From the NCBI GenBank assembly GCA_038324085.1, contig JBBQHP010000002.1, forward strand, positions 1-64,000: a stretch of DNA of 64,000 nt, written 5' to 3'. Made by a program: the position numbers and the translations under genes. This document shows positions 26,818-35,183 of the stretch, one piece after another. Origin of the DNA: Ga0077523 sp038324085. GTDB lineage: Bacteria; Pseudomonadota; Gammaproteobacteria; Burkholderiales; Ga0077523. The first letter of the stretch is position 1, and each line of letters starts with the position of its first letter. Below the pieces are notes generated by a model, which was given only the letters and a program-made list of their open reading frames with translations, made no database searches and was not told the origin of the DNA.

Positions 26818-27717
26818 ATGGCCGAACGCTCCGCTGCGCCGCGCCCCGTAAGCGCGAGCGTCATCCTGCTGCGCAGTCACGAATACGCGCGGAAGCCCGT
26901 CGCCGAACAGGCGCGAGTCAAGGGGCAACTCGAAGCACTCGTGGCGATCGCCGTGTCTCCGTTGCCGCCGGGGCGCTGGCTGGTTCTCGATGCGCCCGAG
27001 GGGCTCGCCGTGGTCGTGCTCGAAGGCGTCGAACCGGCGCTGGATGCTGCCGAACGCGCGTTGGTGGCAGCGGCCGATCTGCCCCTGGCGATCGGCCTGA
27101 ATCACGGACCGATCCTCGCCGAAACGCGCGCGAGCGGCGATACGTTGCTCGCGGGCGATGGCATCGAAACCGCGACGGTCGTGGCCGGCTTCGCGAGCCC
27201 GGGACAATTGCTGGTGACACGCAGCGTTCGCGAGGCCATCGCCGAACAATCGCCCGAGCGCGCGGAAGATCTCCGTTCCGCCGGGGTCTTCACCGACGCC
27301 AGAGTCCGTGCGCATGAACTGTTCGCGCCCGATGCACACGCGGCGAGTCGCCGTCGTCGCCGGCTCGCCGCGCTCGGGGCCATCGGTTTTTGCGGCATCC
27401 TTGCGCTCGGGTTCGCTGCGCGGGCGGCCCGTCAACGACGCGCCTCCAGTGGTCGCGCGACGATCGAATTCGAGATCGCGCCGCGCGGCGACGTGTTCAT
27501 CGATGGCGCCGCGAAGGGGCGCAGCCCGCCCCTGACCAGCATCGAAATCGCCCCGGGAACGCATGTGATCGAGGTCCGGAGCTCGCAGAATGCCCCGCTT
27601 CGGCTCAGGGCAAACCTGCAGCGTGGCGAGACCATGGCGATCCGACACAGCTTCGGCGCGCCCGCCGCCGACGGGTCCACCGAGCCGAAGGTTCCCAAGC
27701 GCAAGCCGGGGAGGTAA
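26818..27717 (+). CDS. Degenerate adenylate/guanylate-cyclase-like membrane protein with PEGA domain
   Basis: A 299-residue protein. Residues about 12-165 resemble the second half of a class III nucleotidyl cyclase: a LAIGLNHGPIL strand, a GDTLLAGDGI turn, then PGQLLVTRSV. The catalytic N-x(3)-R is not preserved (the matching helix reads IETATVVAG), and no metal-binding Asp is evident in the N-terminal half, so it is probably a catalytically dead sensor or regulator. A basic stretch and one membrane helix follow (about 180-202), then a PEGA domain (about 215-280; FIDGAAKGRSPP turn). Its TAA overlaps the ATG of the following kinase gene by one base (TAATG), implying translational coupling and joint function. 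The likely topology is cyclase-like part inside and PEGA outside. Confidence 0.7.
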   Translation: MAERSAAPRPVSASVILLRSHEYARKPVAEQARVKGQLEALVAIAVSPLPPGRWLVLDAPEGLAVVVLEGVEPALDAAERALVAAADLPLAIGLNHGPILAETRASGDTLLAGDGIETATVVAGFASPGQLLVTRSVREAIAEQSPERAEDLRSAGVFTDARVRAHELFAPDAHAASRRRRRLAALGAIGFCGILALGFAARAARQRRASSGRATIEFEIAPRGDVFIDGAAKGRSPPLTSIEIAPGTHVIEVRSSQNAPLRLRANLQRGETMAIRHSFGAPAADGSTEPKVPKRKPGR

Positions 27718-28898
27718 TGGCCGACGACACGCCGCAGCGCTTCGGCCGCTATCTCGTGGAATGCGAACTCGGGCGCGGTGCCATGGGTGTCGTCTACCGC
27801 GCGCTCGATCCGATGCTCGATCGGACCGTGGCGGTGAAGACCATCTCGCTGTCCGCCGATCCGCTCGAGCGCGAACGATCGCAGGGGCGGTTCTACCAGG
27901 AGGCCAAGGCCGCAGGCGGGCTCAATCACCGTGCCATCGTCACCATCTACGACGTCGGTCGCGAAGACGGGCTGGTCTGGATGGCCATGGAATTGATCGA
28001 AGGCATCGAGCTGCGCGATCAACTGGCGCGGGGCAGGATCAGCATCGAACGCGCCGTGGACATCGCTGCGCAGGTGGCTGACGGGCTTGCGTTCGCCCAC
28101 GAGCGCGGCGTGATCCATCGCGACATCAAGCCCGCCAACATCATGCTGGTGAGCGACGGCCAGGTGAAGATCATGGACTTCGGCATCGCGCGGCTGTGGA
28201 TCTCGGATGTGAAGACCCAGACCGGCATGCTGCTCGGCTCGCCGAAGTACATGTCGCCCGAGCAGGCCGTGGGCAGCGCCGTGGACCGGCGCTCGGACCT
28301 TTTCTCCCTCGGTGTGGTCCTCTACGAGATGCTGACCGGTGTTGCGCCGTTCGCCGGGCGCGACGTGACGCAATTGCTCTACAACGTTGCCACGGAGATC
28401 GTCGGGCCGCCCAGCACCGCGAACCGATCGGTGCCCGAGATGCTCGACCTGATCGTCGCCAAGGCCCTGGCGAAGGACGCGGCGGACCGATATCCCGATG
28501 CTCGCGCGCTGCACGAGGATCTGGTCGCTTGTGCCCGACTCCTGGCGGTTGCCGCGCTGGTCGAGCCGGCCACGACGGCGGCACCGGCGCCTGCACCCCG
28601 ATTTCCCGAGACGGCCACGAGCCTCCCCGACGGTGCCACCTTCGCGGGTACCGACGCGGCCATGCGCCTGCCGGTGTCGCGCCGCTTCGATGCGACTGCG
28701 ACGCTGGCGTACCTGCGGCAACTGGCGGTGGGGGGCGATTTCGGCGATGGCAGCGCGACCCTCGCAGCGCGCGCGGTCACCCTGGCCCGGACCACGCGCC
28801 GGCGCATCGACCGCGTGCAGCGCAAGACCGATGCCTTGCTGCTCGCTGCCGCACTCGCAGTGGCGATCGTGATCGCGGTGCTGATCGTGTACGTTTGA
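27717..28898 (+). CDS. Hanks-type serine/threonine protein kinase, membrane-anchored
   Basis: A 393-residue protein whose ATG overlaps the upstream stop, with a GGGGAGG ribosome site. All kinase motifs are intact: glycine loop GRGAMGVV (19-26), Lys41 in AVK, Glu63, HRDIKPANIM with Asp136, DFG at 154-156, and the SPEQ activation segment end. After the kinase domain (about 10-270) comes an Ala/Pro-rich linker and a basic helix, then a C-terminal membrane span (about 371-393) with almost nothing beyond it. There are no PASTA or other sensor domains, so sensing is probably delegated to the coupled cyclase-like/PEGA protein. Substrates are unknown. Confidence 0.9.
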   Translation: MADDTPQRFGRYLVECELGRGAMGVVYRALDPMLDRTVAVKTISLSADPLERERSQGRFYQEAKAAGGLNHRAIVTIYDVGREDGLVWMAMELIEGIELRDQLARGRISIERAVDIAAQVADGLAFAHERGVIHRDIKPANIMLVSDGQVKIMDFGIARLWISDVKTQTGMLLGSPKYMSPEQAVGSAVDRRSDLFSLGVVLYEMLTGVAPFAGRDVTQLLYNVATEIVGPPSTANRSVPEMLDLIVAKALAKDAADRYPDARALHEDLVACARLLAVAALVEPATTAAPAPAPRFPETATSLPDGATFAGTDAAMRLPVSRRFDATATLAYLRQLAVGGDFGDGSATLAARAVTLARTTRRRIDRVQRKTDALLLAAALAVAIVIAVLIVYV

Positions 28899-28967
28899 GG
28901 ACGGGATACCGCAATTCCATCACCTCGGGTATCGTCATCGACGGGCAAGGCGCAACGGAGCGAAAGC

Positions 28968-29381
28968 ATGCTGAGATGGGTCGTAGTGGCCGTGCTGGCG
29001 GTGGGTTTCGAAGGGGCTGCGGCGAGCGCCATCGCGCAGAACTGGGTGCGCGTCGGCGGCGACGGCGAAACCGAGCATTACGTGGACGACGGGTCGCTCG
29101 TACGCGACGGCGACGTGGTACGAGCCACGAAGCGGGCCGTCTATCGCGAGCCGCAGCCGATCGGCGGCACCGCAGGAATGCCGCTCATCCGCGAATCGGT
29201 CGGCATCGTCGAAGACGACTGCAAACGGATGCAGCACCGCGTCGTGTCGATCAAGCTCATTTCCGACCACGATCAGGTGATGTGGTCCTCCGGCGACATG
29301 AGGCGGGTCTGGGAAAGCATCGAGCCCGGCTCGGCCGGAGCGTCGACGCTCGAGTTCGTCTGTGCCCGCACGGCACCCTGA
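28968..29381 (+). CDS. Small secreted protein, surface-adhesin-E-like
   Basis: A 137-residue protein with a signal peptide (cleavage after ASAIAQ). The mature part follows the surface-adhesin protein E pattern: an N-W-V-R-V opening strand, a YVDDGSL segment, a basic V-x-x-A-T-K-R-A-V-Y strand, a central D-C, then W-x-x-I-x-P-G-S and a terminal V-C. Two cysteines (in EDDC and FVC) may form a disulfide. A GGAG ribosome site precedes the ATG. The gene ends 15 bases before the alpha-2-macroglobulin gene, so the two are probably cotranscribed. The function in this family outside Haemophilus is not known. Confidence 0.65.
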   Translation: MLRWVVVAVLAVGFEGAAASAIAQNWVRVGGDGETEHYVDDGSLVRDGDVVRATKRAVYREPQPIGGTAGMPLIRESVGIVEDDCKRMQHRVVSIKLISDHDQVMWSSGDMRRVWESIEPGSAGASTLEFVCARTAP

Positions 29382-29396
29382 AGGCGTGGACATTCG

Positions 29397-32300
29397 ATGA
29401 TGCGCGTTCCCGGCTGGCTGCCGGCATGGCTGATCGTTCCGGTGCTGCTCGGCTGCGCCCACGCCTTTGCGGACGACGCGGCGGTTGAACTGTTCTCGCC
29501 CCAGGGCGAAGTGAAGGGTGTGCGCCAGGTGGTCGCGCGCTTCGCTTCCGCGATGGTGCCGTTCGGCGACCCGCGTCCCGCGACCCCGTTCGACATCGAT
29601 TGTGCCGAGCCCGGCGTGGCCCGCTGGATCGATTCGCGCAACTGGGTGTTCGACTTCGACCGGGATCTGCCGGCCGGCGTGCGCTGCACATTCATGCTCA
29701 AGCCCGGGACGGTCGATCTCGGCGGGCAGGCGGTGGCGGCCGCGAGCTTCGCATTCACCACCGGTGGCCCGGCCATTCTCGAAACCATGCCCTGGGAAGG
29801 ATCGACCGCGATCGACGAGAACCAGGTGTTCATTCTGGGTCTCGACGCCCGTGCGACCGCCGCCTCCGTGCAGCAGCATGCCTATTGCGACGTGACGGGC
29901 CGTGCGGAACGCATCCCGGTTCGCATCGTCACCGGCGGGGAACGCAAGGCGATCCTCGAGCGGCGCCAGGATTTTCTCGATCGCTGGGGGCGATCCTTCG
30001 CGCGCGGTTCGCGCTTCGCCACGCTGCTCGGCGCGAAAGACTACGATGCGTTGCCGCTCGTCCTGCTCGCGTGCCGCGCGCGGTTGCCGGCCGAGACCGA
30101 CGTGCGCCTCGTCTGGGGCAAAGGCATCGAGACCGACTCGGGGATCGCGACCGCCGCGGATCAGGTGCTGGCCTTCACGGTGCGCCCGGCCTTCACCGCG
30201 AAATTCTCCTGCGAACGCGTGAACGCGAATGCCCCGTGCATTCCGGTGCTGCCGATGAGCCTCGCGTTTACCGCGCCGATCGAGACCGGCCTGGCCGAAC
30301 GCATTTTCCTGAAAGGTGATCACGGCGAAGTGGTGCGGCCGAAGCTCGCGGAGGATGCCAGGCGGTCCGGTTTCGTGGACGACGTGAGTTTTCCGGCCCC
30401 GTTCCCGGAGCGTGCCACCTTCCAACTGGTGCTGCCCGACGGATTGAAGGACGACGCCGGGCGGGCCCTGACCAACGCGAGGCGTTTCCCGCTCACGGTT
30501 GCGACCGATGCGGCGCCGCCGCTCGCCAAGTTCGCGGCCCGCTTCGGCATCATCGAGCCCAATGCAGAGCCGGCGCTGCCGATCACGCTGCGCAACGTGG
30601 AGAAAGCGTTGGCCGGGGCCCGGATGACCCTCCCCGGGAATGCCGCCCAGCAGCCGAAAGCCCTGGCCGGGCGGATGCTGCGAGTGCAGTCGCCGACGGA
30701 AATCCTCACCTGGTTGCGGCGGCTCGACGCCGCCGAGGCACGGTGGGAACGGGACGAGGACGAAGGGGAGGGCGGCGCTCGCGGCGGCTACGTGTCCGCC
30801 AGCGTGTTCGACGGCGTCACGGGCGCGACGCCGTTCACCTTGCCGAAGCCCGGCGCCGAGCGTGAATTCGAGGTCGTCGGTATTCCGCTCGCCGGCGCGG
30901 GCCTGCACGTCGTCGAAGTGGTCAGCCCCAGGCTCGGTCAGGCACTGCTGAAGGACGGCGCGCCCTACTACGTCTCGGCGGCGGCACTGGTGACGAATCT
31001 GGCCGTTCACTTCAAGTGGGGACGCGAATCCTCGCTGGTCTGGGTGACGACGCTCGATCGCGGCGAGGCGGCGGCAAACGCTGACGTGCTGGTGCAGGAT
31101 TGCGCCGGACGGCTGCTGTTCCGGGGCAGGACCGACGCCTCGGGCATCGCGCGGGTCAGGAAGCCGCTGCCGGCACGCGAATCCCTGCCGGGTTGCCGCA
31201 ACGAATGGAACCGCGAACTGTTCGTCACGGCGCGGCTCGGTGCCGACGTGAGCTTCGCGTTCTCCGACTGGAACGAGGGCATCGCGCCGTGGCGTTTCAA
31301 TCTGCGCACTTACGCCCCGGCCGGACCGCGGATCATGACGACGGTGCTGGACCGCACGCTGGTGCGGGCCGGCGATACGGTCGGCATGAAACACTTCGCG
31401 CGCGAGCACACGGGCGCGGGATTCGCGCTGATTCGTGCGAAGGATCTGCCGGTGCGGGCGGTGATCGCACACCAAGGGTCGGATGAACGCTGGGAGCTGC
31501 CGCTCAAATGGGACGGCGGTGCCGGCGTGGCCGAATCCAGTTTCGCGCTGCCCAAGGACGCCAAGACCGGCACCTATACGATCACGCTCGCCGCCGCAAG
31601 ATCCGGCGGTGAACGCGAGAACTACGTGCGGGGCGTCGTGTCCGGTTCGTTCCGCGTGGAAGAGTTTCGCGTGCCCGTGTTGCGCGCCCTGGTGCAGACG
31701 CCAGCGGCGACGCTGGTGAACGTACGCGCGGCCGATGTCGGTTTGCAGCTCAACTATCTCGCCGGCGGCGGAGCCGGCTATCAGCGCGTGAAGTTGCGCT
31801 CCCTCCTGCAACCGAAGGCGGTCGCGTTCCCGGATTTCGACGGGGTGGCCTTCGCCAACGGTGACGTGAAGGAAGGGCAGGCCGAGGACGTGCCTCGCTG
31901 GCAGTCGGGGCTCCCCGACAGCGGGGACGAAAGCGACGGGCCCGCGCCCGGAACGAATCCGAACGTGCGCCCGCTCAGGACCCAGGTGCTGACGCTGGAT
32001 GCGGGCGGGGCGGCGAAGGCGCGCATCGAAGCTCTGCCGTCCGCGGACGTGCCGCTCGACCTGGTTGCGGAGATGGAATACAACGATCCCAACGGCGAGG
32101 TCCTCACGCGATCGGCGCGGATCGCGCTCTGGCCTTCGGCCGTGCTGCTCGGGGTAAAGCCGGACGGCTGGGCGTTGTCGAAGGACAAGGTGCGGATCCA
32201 GGTGATCGCGGTGGCGACCAGCGGCGCGCCACTCGCGGACGTGGCGGTCGACGTCGACCTGTTCGAGCGCCTCCAGTTCTCGCACCGGAAACGGTTGATC

Positions 32301-35183
32301 GGCGGGTTCTACGCTTACGAATACGGGGCCGAAGTGAAGCGGGTTGGCGAATTCTGCGCCGGTCGCACGGATGCCCGGGGCCGGTTGTTCTGCGAGGCGC
32401 CGGTGACGCGATCCGGCAACCTGATTCTGCGTGCGCGCGCCCGCGATGATCAAGGTAACGCCGCCGTCGCCAATGCCGAAGCCTGGGTCGCGGGGGACGG
32501 CGAGTGGTGGTTCGACGTCGCCAACGACGATCGCATGGACGTGATCCCGGAGCAGAAGCGTTATCAGCCGGGCGACACCGCCGTGTTCCAGGTGCGGGCA
32601 CCGTTCCGGGAAGCCACCGCGCTCGTGACGGTGGAGCGGGAAGGCGTGATCGATGGCTTCGTCGTGCCGTTGTCGGGCAAGTCGCCGGTGGTCGAGGTCC
32701 CGCTCAAGGGCAACTACGCGCCCAACGTGTTCGTGTCCGTTCTGGCGGTCCGGGGCCGCGTCGCCGACGTGCAGCCGACGGCGCTGGTGGACCTGGGCAA
32801 GCCCGCGTTCCGAATGGGCGTGGCCGAGATCAACGTCGGCTGGCGCGCGCACGAACTCGCGGTCAAGGTGACACCGGAGCGCGCCACGTTCAAGGTGCGC
32901 GAACGCGCCAAGGTCGTGATCGAGGTATCCCGCCGCGACGGCGCGGCGCTCGGCAAGGGTGCCGAAGTGGCCGTCGCGGCGGTCGATGAAGCGCTGCTGG
33001 AATTGCTGCCGAACGAATCGTGGCAGTTGCTCGAGACCATGATGCAGCCGCGTCCGATCGAAGTGACCACGGCCACCGCCGCGATGCAGGTGATCGGGCG
33101 CCGGCACTTCGGGCGCAAGGCGCTGCTCTCTGGTGGCGGAGGCGGGCGCCAGACCTCGCGCGAACTGTTCGACACCCTGCTCGTGTGGCATGCGCGGGTG
33201 AAACTGGACGAGGCCGGTCGTGCCGAAGTGGAGATACCGCTCAACGATTCGCTGACCGCGTTTCGCGTCGTGGCAGTGGCGAGCAGCGGTGCCGGGCTGT
33301 TCGGCACCGGGCGCGCGACGATTCGCGCCACCCAGGACGTGATGGTGCTCTCCGGCCTGCCGCCGCTCGTTCGCGAGCAGGACCGTTTCGGGGCGACGTT
33401 CACGGTGCGCAATGCGTCCGATCATGAGCTCGATCTGGGCGTCGATGCGACGCTTGCGGCGGGTCTTGGTGAACCGGTTCGACTGGAATCGAGGAACGCG
33501 CGGCTCGCCGCCGGAGAGGCGCGCGACATCACCTGGCAGACGCAGGTGCCGGTGAACGTCGAGAAACTGCAGTGGACGGTGACGGCCCGAGCCTCCGGTG
33601 GTGCCGGCGACAGCCTCAAGGTGACGCAACGGGTTGTCGCGGCAGTGCCGGTGCGCACCTTCCAGGCAACGCTGCTGCAGCTCGATGGTGCCGCGGCCAT
33701 TCCGGTGGCGCGGCCGGAGGATGCGATCCCTGGCCGTGGCGGCGTGACCGTGCATCTGCGCAGCCGGCTCGCTGACGAGCTGTCCGGCGTGCGCGAATAC
33801 ATGGAACGCTATCCGTATTCGTGTCTCGAACAACGTGTGTCCGTCGCGGTTGCATTGCGCGATCCAGTGCGCTGGAAAACGTTGATTGCCGCGCTGCCTG
33901 CCTATCTGGATGGCGACGGTCTGGCGAAGTACTTCCCGGTGCTGCGCGAAGGCAGCGACGTGCTGACGGCCTATGTCCTCGCGGTGGCGCACGAGTCTGG
34001 CTGGGAGATCCCCGAAGCGACGCGCCGGCGCATGCTCGATGGGCTCACCGGTTTCGTGGGTGGTTCCGTGGTGCGCCACTCCGCGTTGCCCACCGCGGAT
34101 CTGGCGATCCGCAAGGTCGCGGCGCTGGATGCGATCACGCGCTACGACCCCCAGGCCGATGCCGCGCTCGCGGGTTCGTTCGGCATCGAACCGGATCTCT
34201 GGCCAACCTCCGCGGTGATCGACTGGCTGCTGGTGGCCCAGCGGTGGGCGGCGCTGCCGGACCGCGAAGCCCGGGCGGCGAAGGCCGAACAGGTCCTGCG
34301 GTCGCGGTTGAGCTTCCAGGGCACGACGATGGGATTCTCCACGGAGCGGTCGGATTTCCTCTGGTGGCTCATGGTCTCGCCCGACGTGAACGCCAACCGC
34401 GCGCTGCTCGCGTTCATGGACAATCCCCGCTGGCGCGAGGACCTGCCCCGAATGCTTCGCGGCGACATCGGCAGGCAGCAGGGCGGACGGTGGAACACGA
34501 CGGTGGCCAATGCGTGGGGCGCGCTCGCGCTCGAGAAATTCGCCGCCGCGTTCGAGGCGACTTCCGTGGACGGGAGCACGCGCGCCGCGCTCGCCGGAAC
34601 GGCGAAGCATTTCGACTGGAGCCGCGCCGAGCGCGGTGGCAGCGTCGAGTTCGCCTGGCCACGCGCCCGCGACGCACTCGAACTCGCGCACGACGGCAGC
34701 GGCAGGCCCTGGGTGACGGTGCAGAGCCGCGCCGCGATCCCGCTCAAAGCGCCGTTGTCGAGCGGGTACCGGATCGTGAAGAACGTCGCGCGGGTCGGTG
34801 CGGACGGCAACGGTTGGCACCGTGGCGACGTGCTCCGGATACGGCTCGAGATCGAGGCCGCGAGCGACATGACGTGGGTGGTCGTGAGCGATCCGATTCC
34901 GGCCGGCGCATCGATTCTCGGCACCGGACTCGGCAGTGATTCGCAGACCTTGACCCTGGGCGAGAAACAGGAAGGCTGGGTCTGGCCTGCCTTCGAGGAG
35001 CGCACGTTCGAGGCGTTCCGTGCGTACTATCGACTGGTGCCGAAGGGCAAATGGAGCGTCGAGTACACGGTGCGTCTGAACAGCACGGGCAGCTTCGCCT
35101 TGCCGCCCACGCGCGTGGAGGCGATGTACTCGCCGGAGATGTTCGGTGAACTGCCGAACCCCACGCTGACCGTCGCGCCGTGA
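29397..35183 (+). CDS. Bacterial alpha-2-macroglobulin (YfhM/ECAM-like)
   Basis: A 1,928-residue periplasmic protease trap. The thioester motif is intact: CLEQ with Cys1476 and Gln1479, preceded by RYPYS. Upstream lie repeated macroglobulin-type beta-domains; the thioester (alpha-helical) domain and receptor-like beta-domain follow to the C-terminus. The N-terminus has a signal peptide with LLGC, which could be a lipobox, while AHAFA just after it could serve signal peptidase I instead; related enterobacterial proteins are lipoproteins. At about 1,930 residues it is longer than E. coli YfhM (about 1,650). The stop codon overlaps the pbpC GTG by four bases. The pairing with PBP1C is conserved, and the pair is thought to trap proteases and repair the wall when the envelope is breached. 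Confidence 0.93.
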   Translation: MMRVPGWLPAWLIVPVLLGCAHAFADDAAVELFSPQGEVKGVRQVVARFASAMVPFGDPRPATPFDIDCAEPGVARWIDSRNWVFDFDRDLPAGVRCTFMLKPGTVDLGGQAVAAASFAFTTGGPAILETMPWEGSTAIDENQVFILGLDARATAASVQQHAYCDVTGRAERIPVRIVTGGERKAILERRQDFLDRWGRSFARGSRFATLLGAKDYDALPLVLLACRARLPAETDVRLVWGKGIETDSGIATAADQVLAFTVRPAFTAKFSCERVNANAPCIPVLPMSLAFTAPIETGLAERIFLKGDHGEVVRPKLAEDARRSGFVDDVSFPAPFPERATFQLVLPDGLKDDAGRALTNARRFPLTVATDAAPPLAKFAARFGIIEPNAEPALPITLRNVEKALAGARMTLPGNAAQQPKALAGRMLRVQSPTEILTWLRRLDAAEARWERDEDEGEGGARGGYVSASVFDGVTGATPFTLPKPGAEREFEVVGIPLAGAGLHVVEVVSPRLGQALLKDGAPYYVSAAALVTNLAVHFKWGRESSLVWVTTLDRGEAAANADVLVQDCAGRLLFRGRTDASGIARVRKPLPARESLPGCRNEWNRELFVTARLGADVSFAFSDWNEGIAPWRFNLRTYAPAGPRIMTTVLDRTLVRAGDTVGMKHFAREHTGAGFALIRAKDLPVRAVIAHQGSDERWELPLKWDGGAGVAESSFALPKDAKTGTYTITLAAARSGGERENYVRGVVSGSFRVEEFRVPVLRALVQTPAATLVNVRAADVGLQLNYLAGGGAGYQRVKLRSLLQPKAVAFPDFDGVAFANGDVKEGQAEDVPRWQSGLPDSGDESDGPAPGTNPNVRPLRTQVLTLDAGGAAKARIEALPSADVPLDLVAEMEYNDPNGEVLTRSARIALWPSAVLLGVKPDGWALSKDKVRIQVIAVATSGAPLADVAVDVDLFERLQFSHRKRLIGGFYAYEYGAEVKRVGEFCAGRTDARGRLFCEAPVTRSGNLILRARARDDQGNAAVANAEAWVAGDGEWWFDVANDDRMDVIPEQKRYQPGDTAVFQVRAPFREATALVTVEREGVIDGFVVPLSGKSPVVEVPLKGNYAPNVFVSVLAVRGRVADVQPTALVDLGKPAFRMGVAEINVGWRAHELAVKVTPERATFKVRERAKVVIEVSRRDGAALGKGAEVAVAAVDEALLELLPNESWQLLETMMQPRPIEVTTATAAMQVIGRRHFGRKALLSGGGGGRQTSRELFDTLLVWHARVKLDEAGRAEVEIPLNDSLTAFRVVAVASSGAGLFGTGRATIRATQDVMVLSGLPPLVREQDRFGATFTVRNASDHELDLGVDATLAAGLGEPVRLESRNARLAAGEARDITWQTQVPVNVEKLQWTVTARASGGAGDSLKVTQRVVAAVPVRTFQATLLQLDGAAAIPVARPEDAIPGRGGVTVHLRSRLADELSGVREYMERYPYSCLEQRVSVAVALRDPVRWKTLIAALPAYLDGDGLAKYFPVLREGSDVLTAYVLAVAHESGWEIPEATRRRMLDGLTGFVGGSVVRHSALPTADLAIRKVAALDAITRYDPQADAALAGSFGIEPDLWPTSAVIDWLLVAQRWAALPDREARAAKAEQVLRSRLSFQGTTMGFSTERSDFLWWLMVSPDVNANRALLAFMDNPRWREDLPRMLRGDIGRQQGGRWNTTVANAWGALALEKFAAAFEATSVDGSTRAALAGTAKHFDWSRAERGGSVEFAWPRARDALELAHDGSGRPWVTVQSRAAIPLKAPLSSGYRIVKNVARVGADGNGWHRGDVLRIRLEIEAASDMTWVVVSDPIPAGASILGTGLGSDSQTLTLGEKQEGWVWPAFEERTFEAFRAYYRLVPKGKWSVEYTVRLNSTGSFALPPTRVEAMYSPEMFGELPNPTLTVAP

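Noticed and set aside
28935..34820. A 1,961-codon open frame on the minus strand opposite the alpha-2-macroglobulin gene
   Set aside because: It mirrors a clearly identified + strand gene. Its product is a low-complexity His/Arg/Gly-rich sequence without any domain, as expected of antisense frames in GC-rich DNA.
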